Shown one piece after another: positions 53,221 through 61,939 of a stretch of DNA of 64,000 nt. This stretch comes from Limnospira fusiformis SAG 85.79 (lineage in GTDB: Bacteria; Cyanobacteriota; Cyanobacteriia; Cyanobacteriales; Microcoleaceae): assembly GCF_012516315.1 (NCBI RefSeq), contig NZ_CP051185.1, forward strand, positions 827,459 through 891,458. Reading direction: 5' to 3'. The notes beneath the pieces are model-generated. The model saw nothing but the letters and a program-made list of their open reading frames with translations, ran no database searches and was not told the origin of the DNA. Each line of letters starts with the position of its first letter. Within the stretch, counting starts at the first letter, position 1. Both the position numbers and the translations under genes were made by a program.

Positions 53221-54417
53221 TTATTGTGCCATTTCCTCAAGTTCGCGGATACGCTGTAAGGCATCCTGATGAGAATCTGAACGTCCCAGTTGTTGATAAA
53301 GTTCTGCGGCTTGGCGAAAGTCAGCTAAGGCTTCCTCAAATTCTTGACGACGGATATGACTGAGGGCACGATTATAATAGGCATCAGCAAAACCGGGATT
53401 AAGCTCGATCGCCCTAGTATAATCAAGAACGGGATTGGGGCCACGGGTTGGTTCATTCAGCACCAATAGTGTCCGCGCTAATCCCAAATTAAAATAGGTT
53501 TCTGGGGAATTAGGATTCAATTCTAAGGCTCGGTTAAAATCAGCGATCGCCTCCCACGCATAACCGCGATCCAACCAACTCAATCCGCGAAAGTAGTAGG
53601 TTTCCGCATTTTGGGGAGTATCCAACGACACAGGAGAGGCTTCTAGCGTGTCCGAATCGATTTGTAAATCATTAGGACTTAACTGAGCTTGTGATAGCTG
53701 TTCCAGAAACAAATTAATGGGAACGGCAGCATTAAACCCTGTTTTAATGGGGGTAACATCTCCAGAACGAGTTTGAGCAAATCCAAACTCACCTTGACCG
53801 TGTAAACCCACCACACGGCCTTGAGAATCAAATACTGGACCCCCACTCATACCACTCCAAGTAACAGCCTGATACCGCAAATTATAGCCTTCTGGGCGAT
53901 TTTTGGGGCGACTGGTGACCAATCCAGGGGAGAGTTCTGGTTCCCGTGCCGCGCCGGTTAACCCCCCAGTAGCGGGATAAGCATAGACATAAATCTGAAC
54001 CCCAATCACTACCTGTTCGGAATCGGCTAAAGTGGCGATCGGGTATTCTTGGGTACTTTCAAATCTTACTACTGCTAAATCGGGTTCATCCTTAGTAGTC
54101 TGTAGCCTAGTAACACTGGTGACCGGGTGACTTTGACCATCATGGGTGCGGATACTGTAGGCGACATCAGTTGCTTGTACTACATGATTAACGGTCAGGA
54201 CTGTATAGATATTATCTTGTCTAGCAATAATGACCCCAGAACCGTCTCCGAGGGCGCTATTAATTTGAACTGTAATGGGTGCGGCGATTTCTGCGACTTG
54301 CTGGGCGCTTTTAGCAGCTAGGGCGACTTGACAAGTTATGACCAGGGCGGCAGTTGTTGCCATTCCGGTTAAAATGGTTGTCAGGGAATCAAAGCGAGAA
54401 AGACCCAAGTTGAACAT
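53221..54417 (-). CDS. Trypsin-like serine protease with C-terminal TPR repeats
   Basis: 398 residues. An N-terminal hydrophobic segment (about 14-34, TGMATTAALVITCQVALAA) acts as signal or anchor. The chymotrypsin-fold triad is His in LTVNHVVQ (about 78), Asp in DEPDLAVVRF and the serine in SGMSGGPVFD. Then two to three TPR units follow (RGLSWLDRGYAWEAIADFNR, YFNLGLA, YYNRALSH). Likely periplasmic or lumenal. Substrate unknown. Confidence 0.9.
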   Translation of the reverse strand: MFNLGLSRFDSLTTILTGMATTAALVITCQVALAAKSAQQVAEIAAPITVQINSALGDGSGVIIARQDNIYTVLTVNHVVQATDVAYSIRTHDGQSHPVTSVTRLQTTKDEPDLAVVRFESTQEYPIATLADSEQVVIGVQIYVYAYPATGGLTGAAREPELSPGLVTSRPKNRPEGYNLRYQAVTWSGMSGGPVFDSQGRVVGLHGQGEFGFAQTRSGDVTPIKTGFNAAVPINLFLEQLSQAQLSPNDLQIDSDTLEASPVSLDTPQNAETYYFRGLSWLDRGYAWEAIADFNRALELNPNSPETYFNLGLARTLLVLNEPTRGPNPVLDYTRAIELNPGFADAYYNRALSHIRRQEFEEALADFRQAAELYQQLGRSDSHQDALQRIRELEEMAQ

Positions 54418-54555
54418 GGTTATATCCCTAAAATTTAATTAGTTAGTCTATGGTAATCTGACGTAAACTCCATCAAGTTTGTTCGGGGTAGTTACGGGAA
54501 ACAAAGGGTTAAATTATAGTGTGACCGGGTTCCGCTACAGCCTCGGACTTCCTGG

Positions 54556-56091
54556 CTAGGTTTTATCTATGATAGCCTGAGTGAGTCCTTCTAGGGTATA
54601 TTCTTGGGCTTCAATATCGACCTTTCCTAGGAGAGTTTGGCAGGTCTGGGAGGTCTGGGGACCTATAGAGGCGATCGCTACTCCGGTGAGTAAATCTCGC
54701 CAGGAATCACCCGCAAAGCCTTCTAGGAGTTTACAGAAATTTTTGACAGTCTTGGAACTGGTAAAGGTGGCAATATCAATTGTACCATTTTCTAAAGCTA
54801 ATTGAATATTAGGGTCGATGGTATCTGGACAAGCAGACTCATAGGCGGGAACTTCTACTACTTCCGCCCCTGCTTGGGTTAATTCTTTCACTAATATCTC
54901 CCGCCCTCCGGTTTCCACTCTGGGGAATAATAGACGTTTTCCGCTGACTGATTCGGGGAAGTTTTCCACTAGGGAATCAGCGATAAAATCCGGGGGGATA
55001 AAATCAGGATTTAGTCCCCATTGTCGCAATACCATGGCGGTTTTTTTGCCGACGACAGCAATTTTTGTATTGGCTAAAATGCGGGTATCTTTCCCACTAG
55101 CCATGAGTCTTTCACAAAAGAATGAGACAGCGTTAGCAGAAGTGAGTAATAGCCAGTCAAAAGGCTTTGATGTATCATAAAATGCGATCGCTTTATCCAG
55201 GGGTTCCCAAGTAGAAGGAGGCGTGATAATTAGGGTAGGCATTTCTAGGACTTCAGCCCCTTTTTGTTCCAGCAAACTGCGAAACTCGTTGGATTGTTCC
55301 GAGGAACGGGTGACTAAAATGGTGTGATTAAGTAATGGACTCAGCATAATTCTTGAGTGGTTTTGGCGAGGCTGTAGATAGGTTTGCAGTTGCACCACAT
55401 TCCCCACAACTATGACACTGGGAGATAAAGATTCTCGTGATGTTTTATCTACAATATCATTTAACGTGCCAACGATTACCTTTTGATTAAAGCGACCCCC
55501 ATTTTTAATAATAGCTATGGGAGTTTCAGGCGATCGCCCATGTTGTCTAAGTTGGTGTACAATCACAGGTAAATTTCGCGCCGCCATGAGAATAACTAAA
55601 GTTTCCAGTTCCGATAAACTCGCCCAATTTAGGGCTTCCGGTTCATGGGCTGTCATGACTGCAAAACACCGACTCATGACTGTATCGGTGACAGGAATAC
55701 CAGCCAGTAGGGGGGCGGCCAATGCTGAGGAAATACCTGGAACCACCTCAAATTCACACTTAGCAGCAATTAAGGCTTGAATTTCCGTACTAGCGCGACC
55801 AAAGATAAATGGATCGCCGCCCTTGAGTCGCACCACCAGTTTTCCCTGTTGACAATATTTGACTAATAAACGATTAATTTCGCTTTGGGGGGTAGTGACT
55901 TGGCTACCCCGCTTTCCCACATATACTTTCAGACAATGGGGCGAAATTAGGGGTATAATTGACTGGTCAACTAGGGCATCATAAACTAGGACTTCAGCCT
56001 GCTTCACTAACTGATAGGCTTTGACAGTCAAATAAGCTACATTTCCTAATCCCGCCCCTACTAAATACACTTTTCCCGTGAATTTGGTCAT
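54556..56091 (-). CDS. cobA-hemD: Fused uroporphyrinogen-III C-methyltransferase and uroporphyrinogen-III synthase
   Basis: About 511 residues from ATG 56091 (an upstream GTG at 56109 is less likely). The CobA half (about 1-245) has VYLVGAGLG, VRLKGGDPFIFGR and PGISSALAAPLLAGIPVT and makes precorrin-2 for siroheme and cobalamin. The HemD half (about 260-505), with LVTRSSEQSNEF, LLLTSANAVSFF and FTSSKTVKNF, closes hydroxymethylbilane to uroporphyrinogen III. The fusion lets one protein make and methylate the branch-point tetrapyrrole. It uses the product of hemC, encoded 34 kb away. Confidence 0.94.
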   Translation of the reverse strand: MTKFTGKVYLVGAGLGNVAYLTVKAYQLVKQAEVLVYDALVDQSIIPLISPHCLKVYVGKRGSQVTTPQSEINRLLVKYCQQGKLVVRLKGGDPFIFGRASTEIQALIAAKCEFEVVPGISSALAAPLLAGIPVTDTVMSRCFAVMTAHEPEALNWASLSELETLVILMAARNLPVIVHQLRQHGRSPETPIAIIKNGGRFNQKVIVGTLNDIVDKTSRESLSPSVIVVGNVVQLQTYLQPRQNHSRIMLSPLLNHTILVTRSSEQSNEFRSLLEQKGAEVLEMPTLIITPPSTWEPLDKAIAFYDTSKPFDWLLLTSANAVSFFCERLMASGKDTRILANTKIAVVGKKTAMVLRQWGLNPDFIPPDFIADSLVENFPESVSGKRLLFPRVETGGREILVKELTQAGAEVVEVPAYESACPDTIDPNIQLALENGTIDIATFTSSKTVKNFCKLLEGFAGDSWRDLLTGVAIASIGPQTSQTCQTLLGKVDIEAQEYTLEGLTQAIIDKT

Positions 56092-56318
56092 GGTTTCTCT
56101 ATACTGCACACCTAGTCACATATACTGCCCAAAATCTCTGATTTTCTGATTCTCTGATTCAATAGTACCATTAGCCGGTTTTCAGACTGTCACAGCGATC
56201 GCCATATAGGTTAACACCTTCTGCATAATAATGATTACCACCCCTGAGAGATTATACTCTACCTGGTCTTGGGGAATGTCCCGCAGTATGAAAATTTTGG
56301 ACTTGAGGGCTTTTAAGT

Positions 56319-57095
56319 ATGAAGTTACCATTTAATTTCGGTTTTTTTACCGCTGGATTTGTTTTGCTTTTATTGCTGACTTTTTCCATACTTCAGTGGC
56401 TAAATATTCCCAGTGGTAGTTTTGTGGATTGGATTATCGGTGGCATTACCTTTTGGTGGCTATTGTTAATAGTAACTGTTCCTTGGAATATACACTTTGA
56501 TGCTAAGGAAGTTCTCGCCGAGGCGGCGGAGTCCGACAAAAAAGGGATTCGGATTGAACCCAGTCAGCGTTCTTATGTGCATAAATTAGTCAGTCGTTCT
56601 TTAGGGGTGGCGATCGCCTTACATATAGCTAGTGCGATCGTGCTTTTATCGTTATCATGGGCGGGAATTAGTGTAGTGGGATATATCGGCTCTGTAGCCG
56701 CGTTATTACTAACCATTTTACGTCCCTCTCTCCGAGGTTATCAATACTTAGTAACCCGTTTATCAATGGTACGTCGGGAGTTTTCTTATCCCCGCGAGGA
56801 TGTAGTAGAATTGAGAAATAGAGTAGAAGTTGTGGAGGCTTTATTAGAGGTTACCAAGAAAAGTCTCGACCCGAATAAATCCAATTCTTGGGCATCCCAA
56901 CAAAACCAAAAACTAGCTTTTTGTCAAAGTGAAATCACCCGTTTAGCCGCCGATATGCAAACTCTCAAAGCCACCAACCAATCCGAACATGAGCGCCTTT
57001 CGCGTACAGCCGAAAAGGCGATCGCGCAAATTACAGAAGATGGCAAAATTCTCAATAACGTGAGAGAAATTATCCGATTTTTCAAAGAAGCCTAA
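56319..57095 (+). CDS. Membrane protein with C-terminal coiled coil, unrecognised
   Basis: 258 residues. Hydrophobic helices near 8-28, 38-58, 92-112 and 115-135; the rest is charged and helical (EDVVELRNRVEVVEALLEVT, then EHERLSRTAEKAIAQITEDG), a likely coiled coil on the cytoplasmic side. No enzyme motif. A conserved-looking cyanobacterial membrane protein of unknown role. It stands alone, with the A-poor tract beginning some 45-80 bp after the stop. Confidence 0.8.
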   Translation: MKLPFNFGFFTAGFVLLLLLTFSILQWLNIPSGSFVDWIIGGITFWWLLLIVTVPWNIHFDAKEVLAEAAESDKKGIRIEPSQRSYVHKLVSRSLGVAIALHIASAIVLLSLSWAGISVVGYIGSVAALLLTILRPSLRGYQYLVTRLSMVRREFSYPREDVVELRNRVEVVEALLEVTKKSLDPNKSNSWASQQNQKLAFCQSEITRLAADMQTLKATNQSEHERLSRTAEKAIAQITEDGKILNNVREIIRFFKEA

Positions 57096-57139
57096 TCATC
57101 CCTTGAAAATCTTTCACTCACTCATACCCACCTCATTAA

Positions 57140-57535
57140 TTATTGATTGCGTTTGGTTATTGTTTATGGAGCTTCTCGCTTCTGTGTCCGTGTCTTGGTA
57201 TTGGGGGACTTCTCCCGCTTCTGTTTCTGGTTTGGCTCCTTCTCCTGGGTCTGTTGTTTTATGGGCTTCCGGGGCTGGTGCGTCCTTCGTGGGCGTGCGT
57301 CCTTCTGCCCGGTCCTTCTCTCGCTGGGTTGGTGTGGTCTGGTTCTCCTCTCGTCGCGCCGCTGTGTCCTTCGGGCGTGCCGTGTCTTCCGAGGCGTTTG
57401 GCGGCGGGGTTATCACTGTTCGTCCCTCTGGGGGCTGGTGGGTTGTCTCAGTCCCCGTGTTTGTGGGCTCTGTTCGGGGTGGTCGGTTTGGTCGGAGCTT
57501 ACCTCTGTCGGTGTGGGCGCTGTAGGGTGCGCCAA
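57140..57535. other. A-depleted, GC-rich tract of unknown nature
   Basis: About 390 bp where the plus strand is almost free of A: I count only a small number in the 360 bp from 57175. All three plus frames and one minus frame are open because stop codons need A on one strand and T on the other. The resulting translations are low-complexity (Ser/Gly/Val/Cys/Leu-rich, or Thr/Pro/Glu/Arg-rich on the minus strand), so I do not call a gene. Confidence 0.6.
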
Positions 57536-57565
57536 CAACTATCGGGAAAACCAACTAACTAGGGG

Positions 57566-57785
57566 TTGCGACCCACGCGGAAAATTCTGTTGGGTGTCCC
57601 AACCCAAAAACACCATCTCTCACCTTCTGTTGGGTTTCACCCAACCTACAAAGCTGCTGTTGGGTTTCACCTAACCTACAAAGCCTGCTGTTGGGTTTCA
57701 CCTAACCTACAAAGCCTGCTGTTGGGTGAAACCCAAGCGACAAAGCCTACAAAGCCTGCTTTTGGGTGAAACCCAAGCGACAAAG
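57566..57785. repeat. Palindromic repeat cluster (GTTGGGTTTCACCTAAC type)
   Basis: Six or so copies of a 17-bp palindromic word, GTTGGGTTTCACCCAAC or its variant GTTGGGTGAAACCCAAC, separated by CTACAAAGCC. The start (GCGACCCACGCGG... then ACACCATCTCTCACC) is a shortened version of the larger unit at 59-61 kb. Confidence 0.85.
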
Positions 57786-57952
57786 TTTAGTCGTAGCGAT
57801 GATTGGTTGATGTAATTATTCTCATCTTTTGCCACCTTCACATCTGTACAATCGCCAACCTCATCAAAAGACTAGCACTATGATATACTTTGATCAGTAT
57901 GTCAGGACATTCTCTGATCGGCAGTTTTGGGTTTGCTCAGGTCTGAAGTATA

Positions 57953-58417
57953 ATGCGATTCCAGTTATCTTCCCAAAAATTATCTACTCAAGCCTTACAA
58001 TGGCGCTATTTTAGCTTGTCTTGTGTCTCTTCTCCCCTTGTCGGTGCTTATTTATTAGGACATACTTCTGCTAGTTTTGGGTGGAAATGCCTGATTTTAT
58101 CAGCGACGGGTATTCCTTGTCCTAGCTGTGGGATGACTCGTGCTTTTGTAGAAATTGCTAGGGGAAACCTCAGAGAATCTCTCTCCTATCATGGATTGGG
58201 AATCGGCATTTTTGTGGGTTTTTTATTGCTCACTATTCATTTATGTATTGAAATTTTAACCCGTCGTTATTTGTCTAGTTCCTTGCATGATTGGTTATTC
58301 AAGCATAAGATCGGGTTGCTAGGATGGTTTATGATCGTCTTATTCGGTTATCATGGGATTCGCTTGGCTGTTTTCTTCACAACCGGGGAACTCACCCTAA
58401 ACCAGGCTTTCATCTAA
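57953..58417 (+). CDS. DUF2752 family membrane protein
   Basis: 154 residues with three to four hydrophobic segments and the DUF2752 hallmark TGIPCPSCGMTRAF (about residues 52-65), a CxxC thiol pair facing the membrane surface. Family members are small integral proteins of unknown function, common in cyanobacteria and actinobacteria. The ATG at 57953 follows the repeat cluster. Downstream by 130 bp is the TM2 gene, same strand. Confidence 0.85.
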   Translation: MRFQLSSQKLSTQALQWRYFSLSCVSSPLVGAYLLGHTSASFGWKCLILSATGIPCPSCGMTRAFVEIARGNLRESLSYHGLGIGIFVGFLLLTIHLCIEILTRRYLSSSLHDWLFKHKIGLLGWFMIVLFGYHGIRLAVFFTTGELTLNQAFI

Positions 58418-58547
58418 CCTGGGTAATGTCACAAATAATTGCTTAATGTAAACAAAAATTAAACAAATATAAATTAATTCTATAATTTTCCTGAGATGAT
58501 CCCAATTGGGGCTAGTCTAAAAGAAAATGAGTTAGGGGTTAACATAG

Positions 58548-58814
58548 ATGTCAGAACCTACATTACAGGAAGCCAATAGTAAGAAAGTTGCTGCTGGAGT
58601 TTTGGGAATTCTTTTGGGTGGATTGGGGATTCACAAGTTCGTTTTAGGGTATAATACAGAGGGGTTAATTATGCTGTTGTCAACCCTGTTTACTTGTGGA
58701 GTAGCAGCAGTAGTTGTAGGGGTAATTGGTTTGATAGAAGGAATTATTTATTTGACTAAAAGTGATGAAGAGTTTTTGCAGACTTATATGCTCAATAAAA
58801 AAGGATGGTTTTAA
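58548..58814 (+). CDS. TM2 domain protein
   Basis: 88 residues. Two transmembrane segments around residues 16-34 and 43-68 with the TM2 signature LLGGLGIHKFVLGY between, and a short polar C-terminus. TM2 proteins are widespread small membrane proteins of unclear role. The start ATG at 58548 lies after GTTAACATAG; no obvious ribosome binding site. A hairpin with a T-run follows the stop. Confidence 0.88.
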   Translation: MSEPTLQEANSKKVAAGVLGILLGGLGIHKFVLGYNTEGLIMLLSTLFTCGVAAVVVGVIGLIEGIIYLTKSDEEFLQTYMLNKKGWF

Positions 58815-58836
58815 CGTCTATAGACTGGTAAAATTC

Positions 58837-58870
58837 AAAAATCAGTATAATCTGAATATTACTGATTTTT
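58837..58870 (+). terminator. Intrinsic terminator after the TM2 gene
   Basis: AAAAATCAGTA (58837-58847) pairs perfectly with TACTGATTTTT (58860-58870) around a 12-nt loop, and a T-rich tail follows. AT-rich but with a continuous T-run, which fits factor-independent termination. Confidence 0.65.
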
Positions 58871-58900
58871 TCTGATTATATTTCCGGCACTTTATCAAAA

Positions 58901-59074
58901 ATGTTGATTAAGAGAAAGGCGATTTTATTAACTGGATTGACAGGAATCAGCCTCCTGTACTTTATAGCTTTTTCCAGTTTTTCGTTTCCGGTATGGATAC
59001 GCGGTAATCTTGCCTTAATTCCCTTACAGGTGTTGGCTATTTTATACGTTATATACTGGAATAATCGACACTAA
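58901..59074 (+). CDS. Small membrane protein (57 aa)
   Basis: ATG TTG ATT AAG opens a 57-residue frame with two hydrophobic helices (about residues 7-22 and 36-53, including LLTGLTGISLLYF and ALIPLQVLAILYVIYW) and a basic N-terminus (LIKRKA). Stop TAA at 59072-59074. The pattern (positive inside, paired helices) is protein-like. Unknown function; placed right after the TM2 terminator. Confidence 0.6.
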   Translation: MLIKRKAILLTGLTGISLLYFIAFSSFSFPVWIRGNLALIPLQVLAILYVIYWNNRH

Positions 59075-59211
59075 AATTGGGGACGGGTAAAATAAAGTTA
59101 GCGTCGATTCCCGTTTATAGGATTGGTGAAAGTCCTATGAAGGATACCTACAAAGTAACATAAGGGATGATGGCTAAAGGTTTGGGAAAAGAGGCGATAC
59201 TGGCTGCTTCC

Positions 59212-59405
59212 GAGGGCGATCGCCTTTTCCGCAGTAGTATTAAATCTTTCCCCCCTACCCGCCTCTTTCCCGTAGTCGTAGGGTGCGACCCACGCGGGAG
59301 GTTCCGTTGCAGGTCTCAACCCAAAAACACCATCTCTCACCTGCTGTTGGGTTTCACCTAACCTACAAAGCCTTCTGTTGGGTGAAACCCAACCTACAAA
59401 GCCTG
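59212..59405. repeat. Composite repeat unit, single copy
   Basis: Begins GCGATCGCCTTTTCCGCAG, then CCGCCTCTTTCCCGTAGTCG at 59258, TAGGGTGCGACCCACGCGGG, ACACCATCTCTCACCTGC, and two palindromes (GTTGGGTTTCACCTAAC, GTTGGGTGAAACCCAAC) each followed by CTACAAAGCC. It lies directly before the J-domain gene, and the same unit recurs downstream. Confidence 0.85.
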
Positions 59406-59460
59406 CTTATCAGTGAGGAATGGCATGGGAAGTAAATTCGCGAGAGACTTATCAGGAAAT

Positions 59461-60003
59461 ATGAATAACCAAGATCTTCATAAACACTTAGCGGTTCTTG
59501 AGCTGGAGCCAGGCGCTTCCTTAGAAGAAATTAAAGCCTCTTATAAGGAACTTGTTCAGATTTGGCATCCAGATCGGTTTGATAGCAATTCCAATTTACA
59601 GCAACGTGCTCATCTACAGTTACAGCGGATTAATGAGTCATATGAAATTCTCAAAGATTATTGCGAACACAATGAGTATCGAACTCCTGAAGATAGTTCA
59701 CAGAATGCTAGACAGAAAACTGAGAGTCAAAGATCAACATCCAATATCTTGAAGCGAGTTATAAACATTTTGAACGAAGTGCCAGGAATGACTCCAGCAC
59801 ACCATCGAGATTTCAATCGTGCCATACCAAGATTTAAACTTGGTGATGGTTCAGTGGTGAAAACCTGGAAAAATCCTGTAGGTGTCGATCATGTATTCAT
59901 TGCAGACAAAAGTGGCAATATGATTTTTGGTGGTTTTGTCGGTTGGATTCATTCAAATGCTCTTCAGGAAGCCATTGACGAAATTCATAAAGACTTCACT
60001 TAA
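59461..60003 (+). CDS. J-domain (DnaJ-like) protein
   Basis: About 180 residues from ATG 59461, preceded by AGGA at good spacing (an upstream GTG at 59413 would place the start inside repeat-flanking DNA). The J-domain spans about residues 5-70, with the conserved HPD in QIWHPDRF and helices EEIKASYKELV and RINESYEILKDY. The rest (about 90-180, RFKLGDGSVVKTW, GFVGWIHSN) has no assigned domain. J-domains stimulate Hsp70; the client is unknown. The gene is framed by composite repeats on both sides. Confidence 0.88.
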   Translation: MNNQDLHKHLAVLELEPGASLEEIKASYKELVQIWHPDRFDSNSNLQQRAHLQLQRINESYEILKDYCEHNEYRTPEDSSQNARQKTESQRSTSNILKRVINILNEVPGMTPAHHRDFNRAIPRFKLGDGSVVKTWKNPVGVDHVFIADKSGNMIFGGFVGWIHSNALQEAIDEIHKDFT

Positions 60004-60019
60004 TGCGATCCTGGCTTCG

Positions 60020-60785
60020 CCCAGGCTGCGCGATCGCCCAACGACTCCCCAGGGCGATCGCCTTTTCCGCAGTAGTATTAAATCTTTCCCCCCTACCCGC
60101 CTCTTTCCCGTAGTCGTAGGGTGCGACCCACGCGGGAGGTTCCGTTGCAGGTCTCAACCCAAAAACACCATCTCTCACCTGCTGTTGGGTTTCACCTAAC
60201 CTACAAAGCCTTCTGTTGGGTGAAACCCAACCTACAAAGCCTTCTGTTGGGTTTCACCCAACCTACAAAGCTACCCGCCTCTTTCCCGTAGTCGTAGGGT
60301 GCGACCCACGCGGGAGGTTCCGTTGCAGGTCTCAACCCAAAAACACCATCTCTCACCTGCTGTTGGGTTTCACCTAACCTACAAAGCCTTCTGTTGGGTT
60401 TCACCTAACCTACAAAGCCTTCTGTTGGGTTTCACCCAACCTACAAAGCTACCCGCCTCTTTCCCGTAGTCGTAGGGTGCGACCCACGCGGGAGGTTCCG
60501 TTGCAGGTCTCAACCCAAAAACACCATCTCTCACCTGCTGTTGGGTTTCACCTAACCTACAAAGCCTTCTGTTGGGTTTCACCCAACCTACAAAGCCTTC
60601 TACAAAGCTACCCGCCTCTTTCCCGTAGTCGTAGGGTGCGACCCACGCGGGAGGTTCCGTTGCAGGTCTCAACCCAAAAACACCATCTCTCACCTGCTGT
60701 TGGGTTTCACCTAACCTACAAAGCCTTCTGTTGGGTTTCACCCAACCTACAAAGCCTTCTGTTGGGTTTCACCCAACCTACTTCA
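60020..60785. repeat. Composite repeat array, four units
   Basis: Four consecutive copies of the unit beginning CCGCCTCTTTCCCGTAGTCG (60096, 60273, 60452 and 60610) with varying numbers of 17-bp palindromes and CTACAAAGCC spacers. The first copy is preceded by a GCGATCGC-rich leader shared with 59212 and 61447. Confidence 0.9.
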
Positions 60786-60818
60786 TCCGCTTATTTTCCA
60801 CTCACCCCAACCGCTTTG

Positions 60819-61328
60819 CTAGTTGATGAAGCGGGTTGGTAAAAAAGTCTTGAGCAGCCTCCTAATCAAGCGTTCGCCTCTCCCCGGTAATCTTCTGGAT
60901 TGAGGAAATTGCCATCTGAAATAAACCGTATCCCTAACGGCTGGCCGCAGGGCTGTGACGATAGTAATGCATTCTTCCTTTTCATCAGCCGTAACAATAT
61001 ACCATGGATGGGTCAAAAATGTATGTTGCATCCTACCCTTTCCTGGTTCGAGGCTGTCCTGATAAACAACCCGGTCACCGGAATAGTTTATCCAATAAAT
61101 ACGCAGATTTTTACCGGTTTCATTTTGAAAATAAATGGTGGTAGCATCACCTTTGAAAGACTGCATAGTTGAAATATCGGCGCAACTGTTTTGCACAAAG
61201 TGTTCAGCATTGAATACGGCAACGATTTGCTTTTGGGTAGCTTCATGATTCTCCTCACTATTTGTTTGGAAAGAAACCAAAACAATGGAAAAGGCAAAAA
61301 ACAATGGAATGGTTCTGATTCTTTTCAT
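60819..61328 (-). CDS. Secreted protein with a VHL-like beta domain
   Basis: 169 residues with a signal sequence (MKRIRTIPLFFAFSIVLVSF). The central region (about 60-120) aligns in order with the beta domain of the von Hippel-Lindau protein: TIYFQNETG for VIFCNRS, IYWINYSGDRVVYQ for VWLNFDGEPQPY, LEPGKGRMQHTF for LPPGTGRRIHSY, and HPWYIV for HLWLFR. Known bacterial VHL-domain proteins have no defined role. The last 25 residues (from PGRGERL) are repeat-derived and the native end may be lost. Confidence 0.72.
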   Translation of the reverse strand: MKRIRTIPLFFAFSIVLVSFQTNSEENHEATQKQIVAVFNAEHFVQNSCADISTMQSFKGDATTIYFQNETGKNLRIYWINYSGDRVVYQDSLEPGKGRMQHTFLTHPWYIVTADEKEECITIVTALRPAVRDTVYFRWQFPQSRRLPGRGERLIRRLLKTFLPTRFIN

Positions 61329-61446
61329 GACTTTATTTTTTAGAAATTATGATAATTATATCGCCCAGTAAACACCGAAAATACCAGCCAGACATACAGT
61401 AATCGATCGCCTTTTCCCAACAGTTTTCTGTGTTTGGGGAATGAAG

Positions 61447-61835
61447 CGATCGCCCAACGACTCCCCAGGGCGATCGCCTTTTCCGCAGTAGTATTAAATC
61501 TTTCCCCCCTACCCGCCTCTTTCCCGTAGTCGTAGGGTGCGACCCACGCGGGAGGTTCCGTTGCAGGTCTCACCAAAAACACCATCTCTCACCTGCTGTT
61601 GGGTTTCACCTAACCTACAAAGCCTTCTGTTGGGTTTCACCTAACCTACAAAGCCTTCTGTTGGGTTTCACCCAACCTACAAAGCTACCCGCCTATTTCC
61701 CGTAGTCGTAGGGTGCGACCCACGCGGGAGGTTCCGTTGCAGGTCTCAACCCAAAAACACCATCTCTCACCTTCTGTTGGGTGAAACCCAAGCGACAAAA
61801 GCTGCTGTTGGGTGAAACCCAAGCGACAAAGCTGG
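61447..61835. repeat. Composite repeat array, two units and palindromes
   Basis: Units begin at 61510 and 61686 (CCGCCTCTTTCCCGTAGTCG, with a CCTATTTCC variant in the second), preceded by the GCGATCGC-rich leader and followed by GTTGGGTGAAACCCAAG variants. Same family as 57566, 59212 and 60020. Confidence 0.88.
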
Positions 61836-61939
61836 TAGGGGCGGGTGCTAGATCAGCTACCGGAAAAACCCGTCAACTACCGGAACCCGCCCCCAGACGA
61901 TCGCTTTTTAAGGCACAGCCGAACCGTGTCGCACCTGCC

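Noticed and set aside
57103..57674. Four long overlapping open frames at 57.1-57.7 kb
   Set aside because: They are open only because the plus strand lacks A; their low-complexity translations show no protein pattern. Reported as a composition anomaly instead.
59098..61585. Repeated open frames of 60-120 residues in the repeat clusters (for example GLRPATEPPAWVAPYDYG...)
   Set aside because: They are translations of the composite repeats and recur with every repeat copy, without start signals.
57566..61835. CRISPR array suspected from regular short palindromes
   Set aside because: Spacers between palindromes are the same short word (CTACAAAGCC), not unique sequences, and no cas gene is present.
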